Source: Syngnathus acus
Taxonomy: Eukaryota; Chordata; Actinopteri; Syngnathiformes; Syngnathidae
Length of the DNA: 64,000 nucleotides
NCBI RefSeq assembly: GCF_901709675.1
Contig: NC_051091.1
Location: 5,676,967 to 5,740,966, forward strand
Direction of reading: 5' to 3'
Position 1 is the first letter of the stretch. Each line of letters begins with the position of its first letter. Below, in pieces: positions 14,660 to 28,892 of this stretch. The translations under genes and the position numbers were made by a program. The notes beneath the pieces are model-generated. The model was not told the DNA's origin. It did not search any database and saw only the letters and a list, made by a program, of their open reading frames with translations.

Positions 14660-14740
14660 ATAATAATGACGATACATTTTATTTATAATGCACTTTACAT
14701 TTCAAAGAAACCTCAAAGTGCTAAAATTCTATAAATTATA
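14660..14740. repeat. Fragment of a dispersed teleost repeat
   Basis: The stretch TTTATTTATAATGCACTTTAC followed by CCTCAAAGTGCT resembles, from memory, a motif found at the end of many dispersed fish repeats. A similar CAAATTTATTTATA start occurs near 24712. No ends or target duplications can be seen, so it is an old fragment. Confidence 0.35.
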
Positions 14741-17700
14741 TTTAGTTTTCCAAATGTCTTTTTATATATAGGGGGAGTGTTCTATAAAGTGACCACACAA
14801 ATACATTTGGAGCATTGTCATTATGGATGCAGCGTGGGCCACTCGCAGCTGTGTTACCAGCGACATTTGGTGCTGAGGAGAGTGACCAGACATCCGTGAG
14901 TCTCCAGTCCACACGGCACTCTTCAGCGCTCGCTAATTATTCTTCACACCTAATCAGAGAAGAAGAGCAAGGCAGATGATGGAGGAAGACCGGAGTGGGA
15001 AATGGAGGAGTGATTAGTGGCCAGTGCATTTTTGAGCGTCCTTACAGGAGCAATTAATCACACGTAGCCACCAACTGTCTCGTGTTGTCCCTTCTGCTGC
15101 TCCCAGCACTGCCTACAGCGGGGCGGTGCTTGGACGGTACGCAGCCGGCTGGCTTGCGTGTCTTCACATGGGCGTCGGGTATGAATAATAAACTGGAGAG
15201 AACGGCAACTGAACAACGTCTCTATTGACTGGATGAACTTCACATTTTCCCATGTTGACATACAAAAGAATGGACTGATCTTTTTTTTTTTTTTACATAA
15301 AACAACCTAGTGGTCTTTTTTATGACAATTTTACCTGAAACAGTTTTCGATGCCTTGAACTCAAAGCTGTTAAATTGGTATTTGATGAGACATCTGGTTA
15401 AACAGGCTTTTATCTTCATCTAATGTCAATGAAATTGAAGGAAATGTCAAGTGTGTTTTGGGAGGTCCAAATACTTAAATTCCTGACACTTGACACATTG
15501 AAATGTCATTAGCTTGCTGTTGTTCCCATCTGCGGCATTAGCGCTACTGAGCAACACGTATCATTGAGCGGTTAATGGGGTAGTCATATTTTTGTCGATA
15601 ATCAGATGTGCTTGTAATTCAGACGGTGACAAAGTAATGTGATCCCTCCCAGTTGGTTTTTGTTGCTCCTCTCAACCTTGGACAGCATCCCGAGGCAACA
15701 GGGAGACATGGCCAAGGTGAAAATTCCATTTGCAAATTCCCATCATCCCTGCAGCATATGGACACACACTTAGACGCCGCCATTGCCATCATCCCTCATT
15801 CTGCCCTGTCCTTACTCCCCTCTTACTTGAGAAGGCCTCAAAGAGCAACTATAATTACAATCAAACACATACCCTTTGCGTTGTCACTTTCCAACCTCTA
15901 TGCAAAGAAGAGAGTGTGTTTCCATGAGAACTGAATGCTGCTGATGGAAAAAATGGCCACTTGCAAAACAAGAAAAAAAAGCTTTAATGGGACATGTTTG
16001 TTAACAATTATAATTATATATTTTTTTTTATTTGGGGGGGGGGGGGTTATGTATCAAAACTCCCAATTAATGACATGTTTTCCCAGTTTATGTGTGAAAG
16101 TAACCTTTTATAGCGCTTCGATCGCTAATTGCAGCATCACCCTGTGCACAATAGAACTTAGTCAGCATGAATGCAGGTGAGACGAGACCATGAGTAACAC
16201 ACGAGAAAAAAAAAACACCAGCGGTAAAACTTGACACAGTGATAGGAAATTAATAACAGGCCAAGAGGCTCAGGCATTTGTCAGACGTCAGTGAAATTCC
16301 GCATGCAGCCAGATGGTATGCATTGACGTCGGTTGCACGTGTGCCAAATAAAATCTGTAAGGCGGTCTCACTGCGCCTGTTTTAGAGAGAACATGAGAGA
16401 GTAACTTTTGCAAAATGGGTACTTCTAACAGACTATGTTGCACTATCCACCTACCTCAACGTTTGAGAAATTCACAGAAATTCTTTTGTTTCCTTATCTT
16501 AAGGCTTTGGCTTAGCTAGTGGTAGCATGATGTACAGCAGGCAAGTATACACACATAAATCCAATCTAGTCTACTGTAGATCATACTGCCAGCTCTGTTT
16601 TTTTTTGTTTTTCTTTCTTTCTTCAAAAGCTGTGGTTTATGCTGACCCAAGTCTGATCAAAAATGATGTATAGCAGACCCTGGCAGTAGAGAACTATTAT
16701 CGCCTGCCCCAAGCTTTTAATACAGTTTCTCCGTTTCAGCTGGGTGGACAATTACACGTAGGTTAAATACATCATTAAAGTGCTGTTTCCTGAAGTGCCT
16801 CTTGCTCCCTGTCAAAATAACTTATGATGCTTTGACAGGATTGATTTTAAATGGAAGCCTGCGTGGTGCCTGAAAAGCCTGGACGCAGGCATCTGTTTTC
16901 ATTATGCATCACATCGAGTCCAACAAATCTTTCTTCCCCTTTTTGGATGAAACCTTGGTGATTTGTCATTGGGGCTTTTTTTTCCGCCCTCTCATTTTCT
17001 TTCAAGCACTTCTTTTAATCTGGAGCATCATTGATGGAGTCGGTTGGAATTCTGCAGGCACCAAATCAACTGCGGCATGTCCAACATTAGTAGCATGCTA
17101 TGCAGATGCCACACATCGTCCATGTTTCTCCAAATCATAACAGAAGGGTTGAATGGAAGTTGACTCCCTGATACAAGTTGATAACAGTTAAATTAATTTA
17201 GCACACTCCATTGCAGTAAATATCAGTGAGCGACCATTTTATCGAGCTACTTCTTCTTTTTCTCTCTTTCCATTACGCCGTGCAGCTGAAATCGTTCGCT
17301 GTGTGCGCTAGCGCAGGCTGGGAGCGGTTCTGATAGCAAACATTGATCCTTGACTCCTGCGTATCTTTAATGAATTCATGGAACAAAGTGACTGAGATTA
17401 GAGAGCGGAAGAGAAGAGAACCAGAAAGACAGTAACAGGCGGACAGAAATGGGAGGGGGCGAGTCAGAGTGCAGAAAGAATAGGGCTATGAAAGAGAGGG
17501 ATGAAATGGTATTGTTCCTCTTTGCCTTCTGGGAGTTTTCCTGTCTATGTGAAGCTTTGCCAGTTCGCTGAGCCCAACCGTGTGCTGCAGGGCGCGAGTG
17601 CCGCCTGGATGCTTATTTGTGTCTATTGGGGCGGGGGAGGATATTGAAAAAGAGACGGTGAATGCGCAAACTTTTAGGGGATGAGAATTTTCCACAGTGT

Positions 17701-18616
17701 CAGAGGACAGCCTTAATTACAATCGCATAGCAGTTCAAGCCATGCTTAACTCAAGTGCGGCAAGCTTGGACCGAGTCTACTCTAAGCCTCGACTAATTGG
17801 CCCTGGAAAATCCCCACCCCAGCTGTGACGGGCACCGGGTGGATATGGAAAGAGCGAGAGGAAGATTAGGTCCTCCTTGCATCTATTTACATGAGCACTT
17901 GCTGGATCAGTACCGTTTTGGAGTCGGGCCTTTTTTGACAACCTCTCTGCTGTGTACGCGCGACGCTCTTTGTGGGCTCAGCTGTTGAGCAGCCCAGATG
18001 CCGCTGTTGAGTTAAAAGCCACGTCTGCACACGATCAACATCCAGGCAATCTGGGCGACTAAATGGGAGGACGCTGTCGAGAAGCTCACGCTGGTTATTG
18101 CAGAGTGTTTTCATGCCAGGTGGTCAATTGAAAGATAGGGATTGGATCTCCCAAGTCCACCTCCAAGCTGCCTTGAGCAGCAGGGGGTTCCCCGGCATTG
18201 CCAAAATGGTATGAGATGCAAAATCAGTACCACAGATTTCGTCATCTTGTCGGAGCTGTTTGATTCTCTAGATTTATTGCTTTTGCGAGTAGGAGTTAGC
18301 ATATTTTTAAGGCCCACTTAGAATCGACAGCACGACTTATAATCAGATGTATGGATGATTGTAGACAATATGCATGTGTGGCAAAAAGGTTTCGCCCTCA
18401 AGGCTAATATCGAAGATGCAGACGCTCATGCATGACACACAAAGACACATACGTATTCAACCCCCCCACCCCCTTCTGCATTTGGCCGGTGATGTGACAG
18501 ACAGCATGACAACTGCATGCACCGATTTTCTCCATTATTCAACAGCATTAGCCGGCAGATGAGAAGCAACAGAAAAAGACAAGACGGGAGCAGAAGAATA
18601 GGCTGTTTGTGCTCAC

Positions 18617-18692
18617 CCATGATGTGAGGATGCCAGAAACTGTTTTTGAAAATAATGGAGTCCGTCGATGATGGTTGAAGATGCAATTTGCT
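18617..18692 (-). CDS. Internal exon of the unidentified spliced gene
   Basis: On the minus strand a strong acceptor (T-rich tract ending TTTGCAG) precedes 76 nt, followed by a GTGAGC donor. The frame entered in phase 1 encodes QIASSTIIDGLHYFQKQFL and then ASSHH. It exits in phase 2, which fits the terminal exon at 13619-13754. The other two frames are also open, so the frame is chosen from phase agreement. Family unknown. Confidence 0.5.
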
Positions 18693-21600
18693 CTGCAAAG
18701 AAAAACAAACGAGAGAGAGCAGCCATTACAACACGGAGTAGACGTGGATGAAGACACAACCGAGAGAACAAAATAAATCATTATCAGTCAGAAATGACAA
18801 AGTATAAGGTCAAGGAAGGATTTGTATGAATTAAAAGAAATGCAGTGTTTAGTTATCTCAGATCTGAAGGCCGTAATGAAAAATAGGTTGTAAGCCGGTC
18901 TTTCTACCTTATTTCCTGTCTCAAATGTAGGATAGGCTTAGGTGATATGCTCTCACTGATCCGTGTGATTAAAAGGTCATTTTGATGAAATGCTTGTAGA
19001 TAAACCTTTGCATTTCTACCCTGGGGCCAACACTGACCGTGTCGTTACAACCATTGCTTAGGGCTGGTTTTTTTTTTTTTCTCGCTCACATTGATGGAAC
19101 AGTTTTGATTGAAAGATGAAAAGATATGGCTGATCAGAAAGAAGTCAAATTCCAAAATGGGTGGTCATTTTTCATCATAAACCGATCTCACATCTTTGCA
19201 GAGTGTTTATTTACAATTATATCATTTATATATATTATAATGACTTTTATTATATGCAGTAAATGATGTAACTGTCAGATAATGAAATTAATTGAGCGGT
19301 GTTAATATTCAATTTCATATGTCACAGTGTGACAGGCCATAATGAAAACTTGTGTTTTGTTTTGTTTGTTTCATTTTGTTTTTTCTTTGTATGAATTCCA
19401 CCCCCTCCGTTCACCATTCCTTTTGTTGCCAACATCATTCTCCTGTTCAGTATGATAAAAACAAGCGCAAATCATTTCTGGTGAACATTTGTCTGAAAAT
19501 GGCTTTTGTGCCTCTGAAAGGCCAGACCGTGATTGAGAACATCGTACACAATACATTTGTGTGATTTCATATTAGCCGCCACCCTCCGACAAACAATGCT
19601 TGCAGTCTGAGTGGGTTCGATTGGATCGCAACGTTAAGCTCCACTCTACAGCGCTGTAATTATGTAAATGCAATGCGTGTTTCAATCGAATTGGGTTGAT
19701 GAAACTTGCTCATAACGCTTTTAATTAATCACCCAGTATTTGTAAACTTAGGGAAATAATTGAGTGCGAAAAGACAGTGGCCAGGGAGTGTGGAACAATT
19801 TTGGAGACTCTGAGTGATCTGAGGCATTGTTTTGATAATGAAAAAAGAACAAATATTTAAATTTTTGTGTGTTTTGGGTCAATTTAGGAAGGAAAGAATT
19901 ACATTTAAATTGGCAATGGCTATTGCGACAATGGAAATTGAAATTCCTTCGAATCCAGATGCTCACTCTACAGTAATTTTGCATGTGGCTTTGGCTAAAT
20001 TTACTTTTGCTAAATTTGCTATACAGTAATTATACCTGGTGATAATTAAATATGATTATAATATTTATTGTTCATTGTATGTCACTCAGTCTATGATTGA
20101 GCAGCAATCACTGCAGGGTGTGCCCAAATTTCAAGTGCAATAGAATCAAACCCTGCAGAAAAGCAATATCTATTTTTTTTTTCCTTCTGGAGGAATGCAA
20201 CAGTTGTTTTGCCACATAGGTGAGGCTTTGGCTCCTTCATTGGCTCTTTGTCCATCTTAACCTACAGCAGCTTAGTTGGGTGTGTCTATGTTTGCAAAAA
20301 CATCCCAGAGAAAGCAATTTGGATTTTATGACAAGCTGTGTTAGTTTCAGCGGTGTGTAATAACTTTTCCATGACTTCTGCAAAACGTTATCTGAGCAAA
20401 TTCCTTTTGAAGTTCTAATGTCATAAAAGCATATCAGAGGAGGAGAAAACATGTCAATAAAGGGCGCCGCGGGAAGTAATTTATGGAGTGAGTCCACATT
20501 CTTCTGGTGTTATCTAATCACTGGCTTCCACCCTAATTCCGGCTGTTGTCACATTTGATCCGATGGAATATATCAAGACCTGACAACCTCATAACATTAC
20601 ATTTCATTTTACTGGAGTGAAGAAAGTATCATCATTTAATCTAATGTGTCTGCTGCAGGATGTTATGGCTTCCAAATCAAGTCACACTTAGCTCCAACAA
20701 GGGCATGTTGGAAATTCTTCAACGCCCCATTAAAAAAAAGAAAAGAAAAAAAGGCATGGAACATAATTTTTCATCAAAAACAGACTGACTTGCATCATAC
20801 TTTTAACTCGAGGATAAGAATCCTGTCAGCCAGTCTTTGTTCCTGATGAGAAGCACATCGGAACATTTCAACTTAAATCTCCGTATACTGATTGGCTGAC
20901 ACACGAGCGTGAGAAACACGCTGACACTCATGATGCACTCAACTACTTCGCTGCGTGAACTAATCATAAGCTATGGTGTCAGAATGCAGCAGGATACTAA
21001 ATATGTGACCTAGAAATTCTTTACGTATGTGTGAATTTTTTTGAAAGAGCTATTGATGGTAAAGTACACATTCTGTTCATTCCATCTTTACTGCGCTTGC
21101 CATTATGACCAGTTGTGCGCTGTTCTTTGCTCTTAAGAGTAACTCAAAAATAAGACGCATTGATTTTGTTTTGGTGTATACTAAATCAAAGGCAACAAGG
21201 GTGGTTTTGCTTTTAATTAAGTCTCACATGGAGCACTTCTTGTCACTGTGGGAGAACATGTAATGAGAATAAGAGTTGGAGTCAAGCTATCCAACCGTGT
21301 TATTTATCTCCCCGTTGCTCACAGCTGGATCCATCTGGATGGAATTATTTAGATTCATTTAAATTCAGCAGTTTAACATCCCATTTTTATAACTCAACAT
21401 TTGATAAGCACGCCATCGGCCAAATGTGTCAAACCCTTGGGACGCATCTCAAGGTTCTCTCCAACTCCATGTCACGACAATTTCCAAATTCCCCAAAGCA
21501 GTTACCGAAAAGCAACTCCTTTATTAACCTTACGTTCCTTGATCAGAAACACGCCCGAGGACAGTGTTGGCTTGGCTTGGACCTAACCCTGGGAAGGAAG

Positions 21601-23473
21601 GAGAATGTATATCTTTGTAGACACAAAAAACGTGCTGTTGGAAATGTTCCGATTTGTCATCTCGGACTGAATGGGCCAATCGAAACCCTGACCCCAAAGG
21701 TCAATGCTGATGATTGTAGCGAGGACAATCGGAAGGGTAATCTTGACATCATCAGAGTACAGCATTTGATAGAGATTGAATGAGAGCAGGAGAGAAAATG
21801 GGGAAAAAGGAGACCATTGCGCCAAAAGAATCAAAAATCAAATGGAGAAAAAAAATATACGTTTGTATAAATAAAGTTGTATCGTATTGTATTAATCCAC
21901 TTTAAATAGTTATGCCTTGGCCTCTTTCTAGTTTTCTACAAAGCTCTTCTTTAATTTACACATGTGCTGACATATATGAACCCATGCACAGTGGGGCTCT
22001 CTTTATTATTAAAATGTCTAGAAGTGCCCTCCAGGCCATCAAATCACCTGGCAGCTCTCGTACACTCTCACAATTTGACAGCTATTGTTAGTTGTATTAA
22101 TAGAACGCACATACACACGCGGAATACCAGGGGGGCTTGACCGAGTGTATATTACTCTAATACTACTTCGTATAAACTGCTGATTGATATGCTAACAATG
22201 CGCTGCTAAAAGCTCGGAGGCAAAACGGTAATGACACCCAAGAGACCAATGTCCACTTTTCAGTTCTTAGTCTGGTCTGGCATGACTGTTGTTTGGCTCA
22301 AAGTAGCAGAATGTCAAATAATTGCCACAAAATAAAGCGAACAAAATCAGCCTTGGGCATTTTCATGGTATGTGCAGTATATTTTGTTAAAGTAGGATAA
22401 TGTTGGTTTACTTGGCATGAATTAACTATTGTAAAGTGTCAACTCACATATTCGGAGCCGTGCAACTCAAGTACGCAAGTCAATGTTGAAATTTGTATTT
22501 GACTGTCTTACCCACTATGGAAAATATTTGCAGTTCTTGCTGCCCAATCTGTTGCAAATCTGTCTCTTGTTCCAACGCAAGCTTTTATGTGCGCTAAAGT
22601 GCCTCTTAGCATACTCTTGTGGTGAGACGCCATTCAATCACCTCTGCGTGCTTGCAGCAACTAACAGGCGACAATGTTCCTTGATTCTTTTCATAAAGCT
22701 CCATTTAGGGATAAAACATTTCCATTTCTGCTTCCCATTTGAGACTAATGAATGGCCATTTGATGAGGCCTCTCATTTCGCCTTTGCACAAAGCTGAGCG
22801 AACAAGAGTGAGTCGAGTGCGTGGAGGTTTGAACTATCGGTGATAAATAGCGCAGAAAAAGAGAGTGCCAATCAGAGTTCACCTTTCAGCTGCAAGTTCC
22901 TCTTTCCGTTCCTATTCACCAGAGAAATACATTAAAGACTCAATGGTTACCATGGCAATGCACGTGTAAATGTTTCCAATCACATCTGACGCTTGTTAAT
23001 AACCTTTTTAATAAGCATGACAGAAAAGAAATTGATTCACAAGAGGTTTAATGGCCTCCACCCGAGTGCGTTGAGGTACTGTCGAGGTAAGATGGATCGT
23101 GAGATAAGAGGAGCCAACTGACCACATAATCAGGATGCACTTTTCCAGCTTTTCTCTTTGCACACTGCTGAAGTGAGCCTTAGGAGATCAGTGGAGCAGA
23201 CAAGTTGTGCTCACTGGTTGGAAGAAGAGAGAGGAGAAAGTCAATAATGTCTCGGACCGCGCTGTGATCCTCCAGAGAAACGGAGCAGAAAAAACACAAA
23301 CAGAGCAGGAGATGATAAAACAGCTGCAGAGGAATGCATACACCCATATACAGGCATGGATCAATAATTCAAAATTGAAAAATGAATTTTAAGTCACATT
23401 CTTATGCCAAATGTCACAGGGGCAACAGTGTAGAAAAAGTCCAATCAAGATGGTGAGCGACAAAAAGCCTAGC

Positions 23474-23602
<129 letters not shown>

Positions 23603-23629
23603 ACCATTCACTTGCATTAGTTTTAAGTG

Positions 23630-23971
23630 GGCTCGGTGGGGCACTGGGTAGCACGTCCGCCTCACAGTTAGGAGGGTGCGGGTTCGATTCCACCTCCGGC
23701 CCTCCCTGTGTGGAGTTTGCATGTTCTCCCCGGGCCAGCGTGGGTTTTCTCCGGGCACTCCGGTTTCCTCCCACAACCCAAAAACATGCTTGGTAGGCCA
23801 ATTGAGCACTCCAAATTGTCCCTAGGTGCGAGTGCGTATGGTTGTTTGTCTCTGTGTGCCCTGCGATTGGCTGGCAACCGGTTCAGGGTGTCCCCCGCCT
23901 ACTGCCCGATGACGGCTGGGACGCCCGCGACCCCCGTGGGGACTAAGCGGTACAGAAAATGGATGGATGGA
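23630..23971 (+). mobile_element. tRNA-derived SINE with intact target-site duplication
   Basis: A 342-bp element. Its 5' end is tRNA-like, with an A-box-like segment near 23636-23650 and a B box GGTTCGATTCC at 23681-23691. A body follows with the TGTGGAGTTTGCATGTTCTCC motif familiar from fish SINEs, and the tail is made of ATGG units. It is flanked by a perfect 12-bp duplication, TAGTTTTAAGTG, at 23618-23629 and 23972-23983. Perfect duplications indicate a fairly recent insertion by retrotransposition. The precise family (DANA- or AFC-like, or a lineage-specific relative) cannot be set without a repeat library. Confidence 0.9.
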
Positions 23972-24289
23972 TAGTTTTAAGTGCCACATCCAATATGATG
24001 GTCACGGTGACATGCTGCTGCATTGGGCAACCATCTAGTCTTATATGTCTATATTCACCATTTCATTCAATTCGATGGGGTTGTCATTTATTCCTTTTAT
24101 GCCCGAGTAAGACAAAGATTGGTGTTGAGAGCCTGATCTGTGACATATTGCAGTCAGGACATATGAGATTGAGAATAGTGTGTTCATTAGACATCATTTC
24201 TTGACCTTGTCAGTCATGTGACCCGAGCATGGCCCTACCAGTTCCCCTGCCTGTGGCGCTAACATGCAACAGGTGCGGTTTCTCCAAAC

Positions 24290-24392
24290 CTCTCTGTCTC
24301 CAGCTTCTGTCTTCTGTTGTACGCTGACAGCAGGACGGGTGACCGTCTCCTCATTGTCATTCGAGGAGTCAGATGCGGTATGAAGGTCAATA
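24290..24392 (-). CDS. Candidate exon of the unidentified spliced gene
   Basis: On the minus strand a pyrimidine-rich acceptor ending TTTCAAAG precedes an open frame encoding IDLHTASDSSNDNEETVTRP, then AVSVQQK. Entry phase agrees with the exon at 24803-24928. The frame stays open to about 24201, and the best local donors (GTTTGG after 24290, GTAGGG further on) both leave phase 0, which does not match the exon at 18.7 kb. Either the donor lies elsewhere or an exon is missing from my chain. The acidic, polar composition suggests a disordered tail. Confidence 0.4.
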
Positions 24393-24802
24393 CTTTGAAA
24401 GAGGGCATGAGAGGAGCAAGCCAATCAGAAGACAGAGATGAGACAAAACTGTGATTGATTGGCATGATGGGGTGGAGGGGTGAGTCGGCCTAATAGAATA
24501 TGCATACCAATGAGGAGTCGGGAGAGGAAAGGTCTTTGTTGCCACAGCAACACACCTGCCATTGCAGAGTATTGCTGTGCTTCATTGATTTGAAGACTAC
24601 AGTATGTGGGTTTTAGGCTGGATCAATGAGTGACTTGTTTTTAGCTTTATTAGTGTCTCAAATCTTGCCTGTCCATTTTTGGCTGTGTTGCAGATCATTT
24701 ACGACAAAGTCAAATTTATTTATACAGGAATCAAGAAGTATAAGATTCTACAGGTGATAAACGAATCATCAAATTGGTTAAAAAATAAATTTAGTTTATT
24801 AC

Positions 24803-24928
24803 CTGTCTGGTGCATGAGGAGACTGTGTCTGTATTTTCAATCCATTTAGTTGCAAAATTTTGTTTTTATCCAATTCCGGTTTCTTGACAAATGCATCAAT
24901 GGAAGTAATAGTGATTGTCTGGTCACTG
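24803..24928 (-). CDS. Internal exon of the unidentified spliced gene
   Basis: On the minus strand a CTGTTTTAG acceptor precedes 126 nt, ended by a GTAATA donor. The frame entered in phase 2 is open throughout and encodes SDQTITITSIDAFVKKPELD, then KNKILQLNGLKIQ. It exits in phase 2, matching the start of the next candidate exon at 24392. This is the most protein-like segment in the left half of the window. I do not recognise a family. Confidence 0.55.
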
Positions 24929-25028
24929 CTAAAACAGATGGATAAAAAAAAAAAAACACGGCAAAAGGGTGTGAGACAAGATTGCCAAAAGATAGAAACA
25001 GAGATATTAGGAAAAATCTCCCCCTTGC

Positions 25029-28000
25029 ACAAGCATATGGAGAAAAGGCCTCATCATCCTACTCCCCCCTTTTGCGTCTCTTCGGCTCTCATTTATTTCA
25101 ATTTGTCATGCTTTACTTTTCCCTCTGGAGAGCACGCTAGCTGGTGAGCGACCCCATATAGGCCGCGAAATTGTGTCTGCGCTCAGTCTGTAATGAAACA
25201 TTTAGATGCAGCAGAGAGTGATGGTTACGCATTAATGCAAGCGTCGGTGTCACCCGTGCAAAAAAAAGAAAGCCCGCAGCGCCAAGCAGCCGGCACAGCT
25301 TGCCGCTCCAAACAGCATGCGCCGGTCGTGAGACGCTTCTCATCAACAGCCATCTTTTTAGCCCAACTTTGGGTCAAGTGGTCTCTGAACAATATTTCAC
25401 TTTAATGTTTGAAGCAGACACAAAATAGAAGTTTCCGTAGAAGATTTCAAAATAATAAAGGAACAGTAAGCCAGCTGATTGCAAGGCGACATCATCAATA
25501 AAAATACACAGCATGTTTTACATATGTGAAGATTTTCTATTTTTAGCCGGTGAGTAAAATTAAATGAATGTGTTACGATGAATCCCCACCACATGCTAAA
25601 TACCATATGCTTTGTAGGTGTTTCAAAGCGATGCATAATTGGGACAGAAATATAAAGCAAGGCCCTTCCTTGCCTTAGGTTGCTCTCGCTAAACAGCTCG
25701 CACTCAATTACGGATGACTGCGGCGTACAGATTTTGGCATATGCAAATAAGCAGCTATTATATGGACCAAAGGGAAAAGCATTGTCAATATATTAATTGA
25801 ATTGTTAATTTGTTTTCTACGCACGGGACAATAAATCTAAGACCGGCACGAGGAAACATATTTAAAGCTCGATTTTGTGTAAGCGTGCAGCTGCAAGGGA
25901 ATGATTGCAATTCATGTATTTAAATCCAGATGTACGCTATTTGTGCAGATTGTCATTCAGAGCTCCCTTTGATTCAATTCCAGTTTTCCCTCAGTGCCAT
26001 TCTTCATTCAATAAAACACTGAGTTTGAGCTATTCTTCTTTATTTTTTTAAATTTAGAGCCAGCTGCGGCTTGCGGCATGTATGTGTCGTTGAAAGGCAA
26101 GGACACACACTTGTGTTATTGGGAAATCAAAGAAAGCCATGTCTAATTTTGCTTTTGGGGAAAAAAAAGAGACTGGTAGTAACTAGTCCGTTGTGTGACG
26201 CTTGTAAGACTGCATGTGTTACACAGATACCGAAGCAAACTTGAGGAAAAGGACAACCACAATAATAAACTGTTATTAATTTAATTAAGTGGGCCGATAG
26301 TATCGAACTACACTGAAGCTTTGATTATCATCAGATGGAGAATTATATGATATTTGTATCGGCCTGCTCGTGAAATTTTGTAAACATCGTAGTTATTGTT
26401 ATAATGATAGTGAACATAATTTCATTAAAACGGACAAAATGTTACCTGCTTAATTCAAAATAGATGGAAAGCAATTAAGAACAGAAAAAAAATCTTTGAC
26501 TGTGGTTAAATTAGCATTTGATGAAAGACCGCACAAATGAGCTTGTCAGACATTTTTCATCCCAAATGACTAATGTCCTGAGAGTGACACCATCCTGCAG
26601 GATCATTGCTTGTGTCAGCACCATGACCTCGAGCTATTGTACAAGTTCTGCTCCACGGGCTTATAAATTGCCTTACTCTTTGGTGGAATCACTCCAAGTC
26701 CATCCATTTACACCATGCATCCAGCAGCCTTAATATAATTAGCTTCCAGTTATAAAAAGAACGCCGGTAATGAATTGTTTAATTCTGGAGCGGGAGTAAT
26801 CCGTTTTACAACATAAAAAGATTTTATTGTATTGAGCCGGGATGTTACACTTGCTTGTTGAGTGCTAAAAGTGTGATGGACAAATCCTACATTAGCGCGT
26901 GAACACATCCGAAGGAATAAGTCTCCGTCCTATTGGCCCTGTCAGTCTTATGCAGCCGGGCGAGCACCAGTGTGGGTGGGAGTGCCTGGGGTGTTTCACC
27001 GAGGGGGTCCACATAGCCTCCCCTGTCTGCTGGAGGATGAAATGAGCCCAGGTAGAGCATACTGAGTAGCGGCTGTTGTAGTGAGATGGCTTTTCCGCAT
27101 TTATGCATGTTTTGCAGCTGGTAAATTGAATTTGTGGAATGCAGTTGATTTGTGAGGATGAGAGGTTCGAAATTATATTTGTCTCTTCTGAAATTCCTTC
27201 AAAGTAGGCTCTTGAATGCTTCTCAGATAAACAATCTTCTTAGATGGCTATTTCTTGGTAGGTTTTTGGCTGCATCTTGCAAACTTTCCATATTTGAGTG
27301 ATGGAATGCTCAGTGAATCTATTTTTTTTTTTTCGTAATCTGAACCAGCTTTGAAATTCTTCACAACTTTATCCCTGGCAAACTTTGAGCAAAGCAATTG
27401 GTTGCGCTGGATTTTATTTAGGAGTGGCAGGTCAAGTGGGTTGAATAGTTTTGCACGCTACGGTTTTAAGACTCCACTATTTTTTAAATGTAAATTTTTA
27501 TTTATTTTTTTACATATAAAAGCCTATTGGAAAATGTAGTCAATATTTTTTCTACTTCACAATTTTAAATTATGTTGAATTGGTCTGTCTCAGGAAATCC
27601 CCGTAGGACATGCAAATGACTTGGTTCAAATGGAACTTCCTTACCTTAACACCCATCTCAGCTCCATACAACACCCCCCATCGCCCCACGGGAAACAACA
27701 ACACCCCCCTCCCCTCGCATCCCTCCAATGAGCGCCACTTTGCAAATTAAGCAGAGTGTTTGTGACAGCTTGATGCTAGCGGAAGCAACAGCAAGCGGAG
27801 CTTTGGATTGCAAATGTCCCCTGAGGGAGCCGGCCCTGGCTTGATATACTTAATAAACTTCAAATCCAACAGACTGGCAGAGGCGGCATGCTGATGCATT
27901 TTATTTTTCTTCTTTCCCTACCCTTGCAATGAGATATGGGGCCTCGGAGAAATAGGCATGGTGAAAGTTAGAACACTTTAAAAAAAGAGGTCAGCATGGT

Positions 28001-28844
28001 TGCATATGTGTGACCGCTTAATTTGAGGGACTGAAAGGATTAGACCATGTTTCATTAAAGCAAAGCTGAGTACCAGTCGATTCTTAATTTATTGATACTT
28101 TTATCTGTGACGTATTACTGAATGAATTCATATTGTGGAGAGAGTATAATCCTAATTGTTGACAAACTTTTAGCGGCTTTCGTGAATTAATATGCAAGCG
28201 GGAATTTTGATTGCAAATCTTATGACCTTTCGAGAGTTTGGCTTTCAACACAACTTAGTGTTTGACCTTTAAATAGCTGTTAAGTTCAAGCTGCTCTCAC
28301 TTGCTCCTGCAAGAAGACAGATTGCAATGAAGTCTTCCACACTTACTATTGTGTTCTCATTAAGTCTCTGATAATTAGCAGCGCAAAGCACGGGGGCCAA
28401 GGAGAAATAAAATGACTACTCCCTTGTAAAACCTCCCTTTGCAAATTAAAGTGAGAAATTGAATTAAAAGCTTTTCTTGGGCAACACTAAAGTATCTAAT
28501 GGGGTAAAAGCGGTAGGCTAAACTGACGACTGATGACGTCGCCTCATACGTCTCATCTCATGCGATTTTTGATGTCCAATTAACCAGAATGTTCGCCAAA
28601 TGTCCCTTGAAATCTCATTACCCAAACAAGGCAAATGGCGTACTAACTCTGAATTTTACTGCCAAAATTCCCATGAGACACCACCAAATCTCAGTGGAGG
28701 GTTTTGTGTGTCCCGATGATCATATGAGATAAGTTGTGTGGGGCTTTTTAGTCAGGAAGAATCATCCGTGGCAAACAAGTGAAAGACCTTGACCAGTGCA
28801 TCCTTGAATTAGTACACAACATGTAAAATCTCATCCATAATTAC
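25029..28844. other. AT-rich noncoding stretch, possible intron
   Basis: No convincing exon. There are octamer-like ATGCAAAT sites near 25740 and 27608 and many TAAT cores, as seen in conserved noncoding elements. It would be intronic if the 28.9-kb candidate exon is real. Confidence 0.3.
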
Positions 28845-28892
28845 CGTCTTTGCAAACTGCATTTCGCACAAAGCGCTTCTGCTGCAGAGCCA
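28845..28892 (-). CDS. Weak candidate 48-nt exon
   Basis: On the minus strand an acceptor (CTCCGACTCTGCAG) precedes 48 nt, then a GTAATT donor. In the frame compatible with the 24.8-kb exon it encodes GSAAEALCAKCSLQR. The short length and the openness of the other frames make this much weaker than the 24.8- and 18.7-kb exons. Confidence 0.25.

Noticed and set aside
21424-21783. 119-aa plus-strand ORF
   Set aside because: No domain, no splice partners and no homology I can recall.
23681-23691. B-box sequence considered as a tRNA gene
   Set aside because: It is part of the SINE head; no full cloverleaf can be folded.
26887-27108. 73-aa minus-strand ORF considered as an upstream exon of the unidentified gene
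   Set aside because: Acceptor-like CAG sites are present but no GT donor in a compatible phase.
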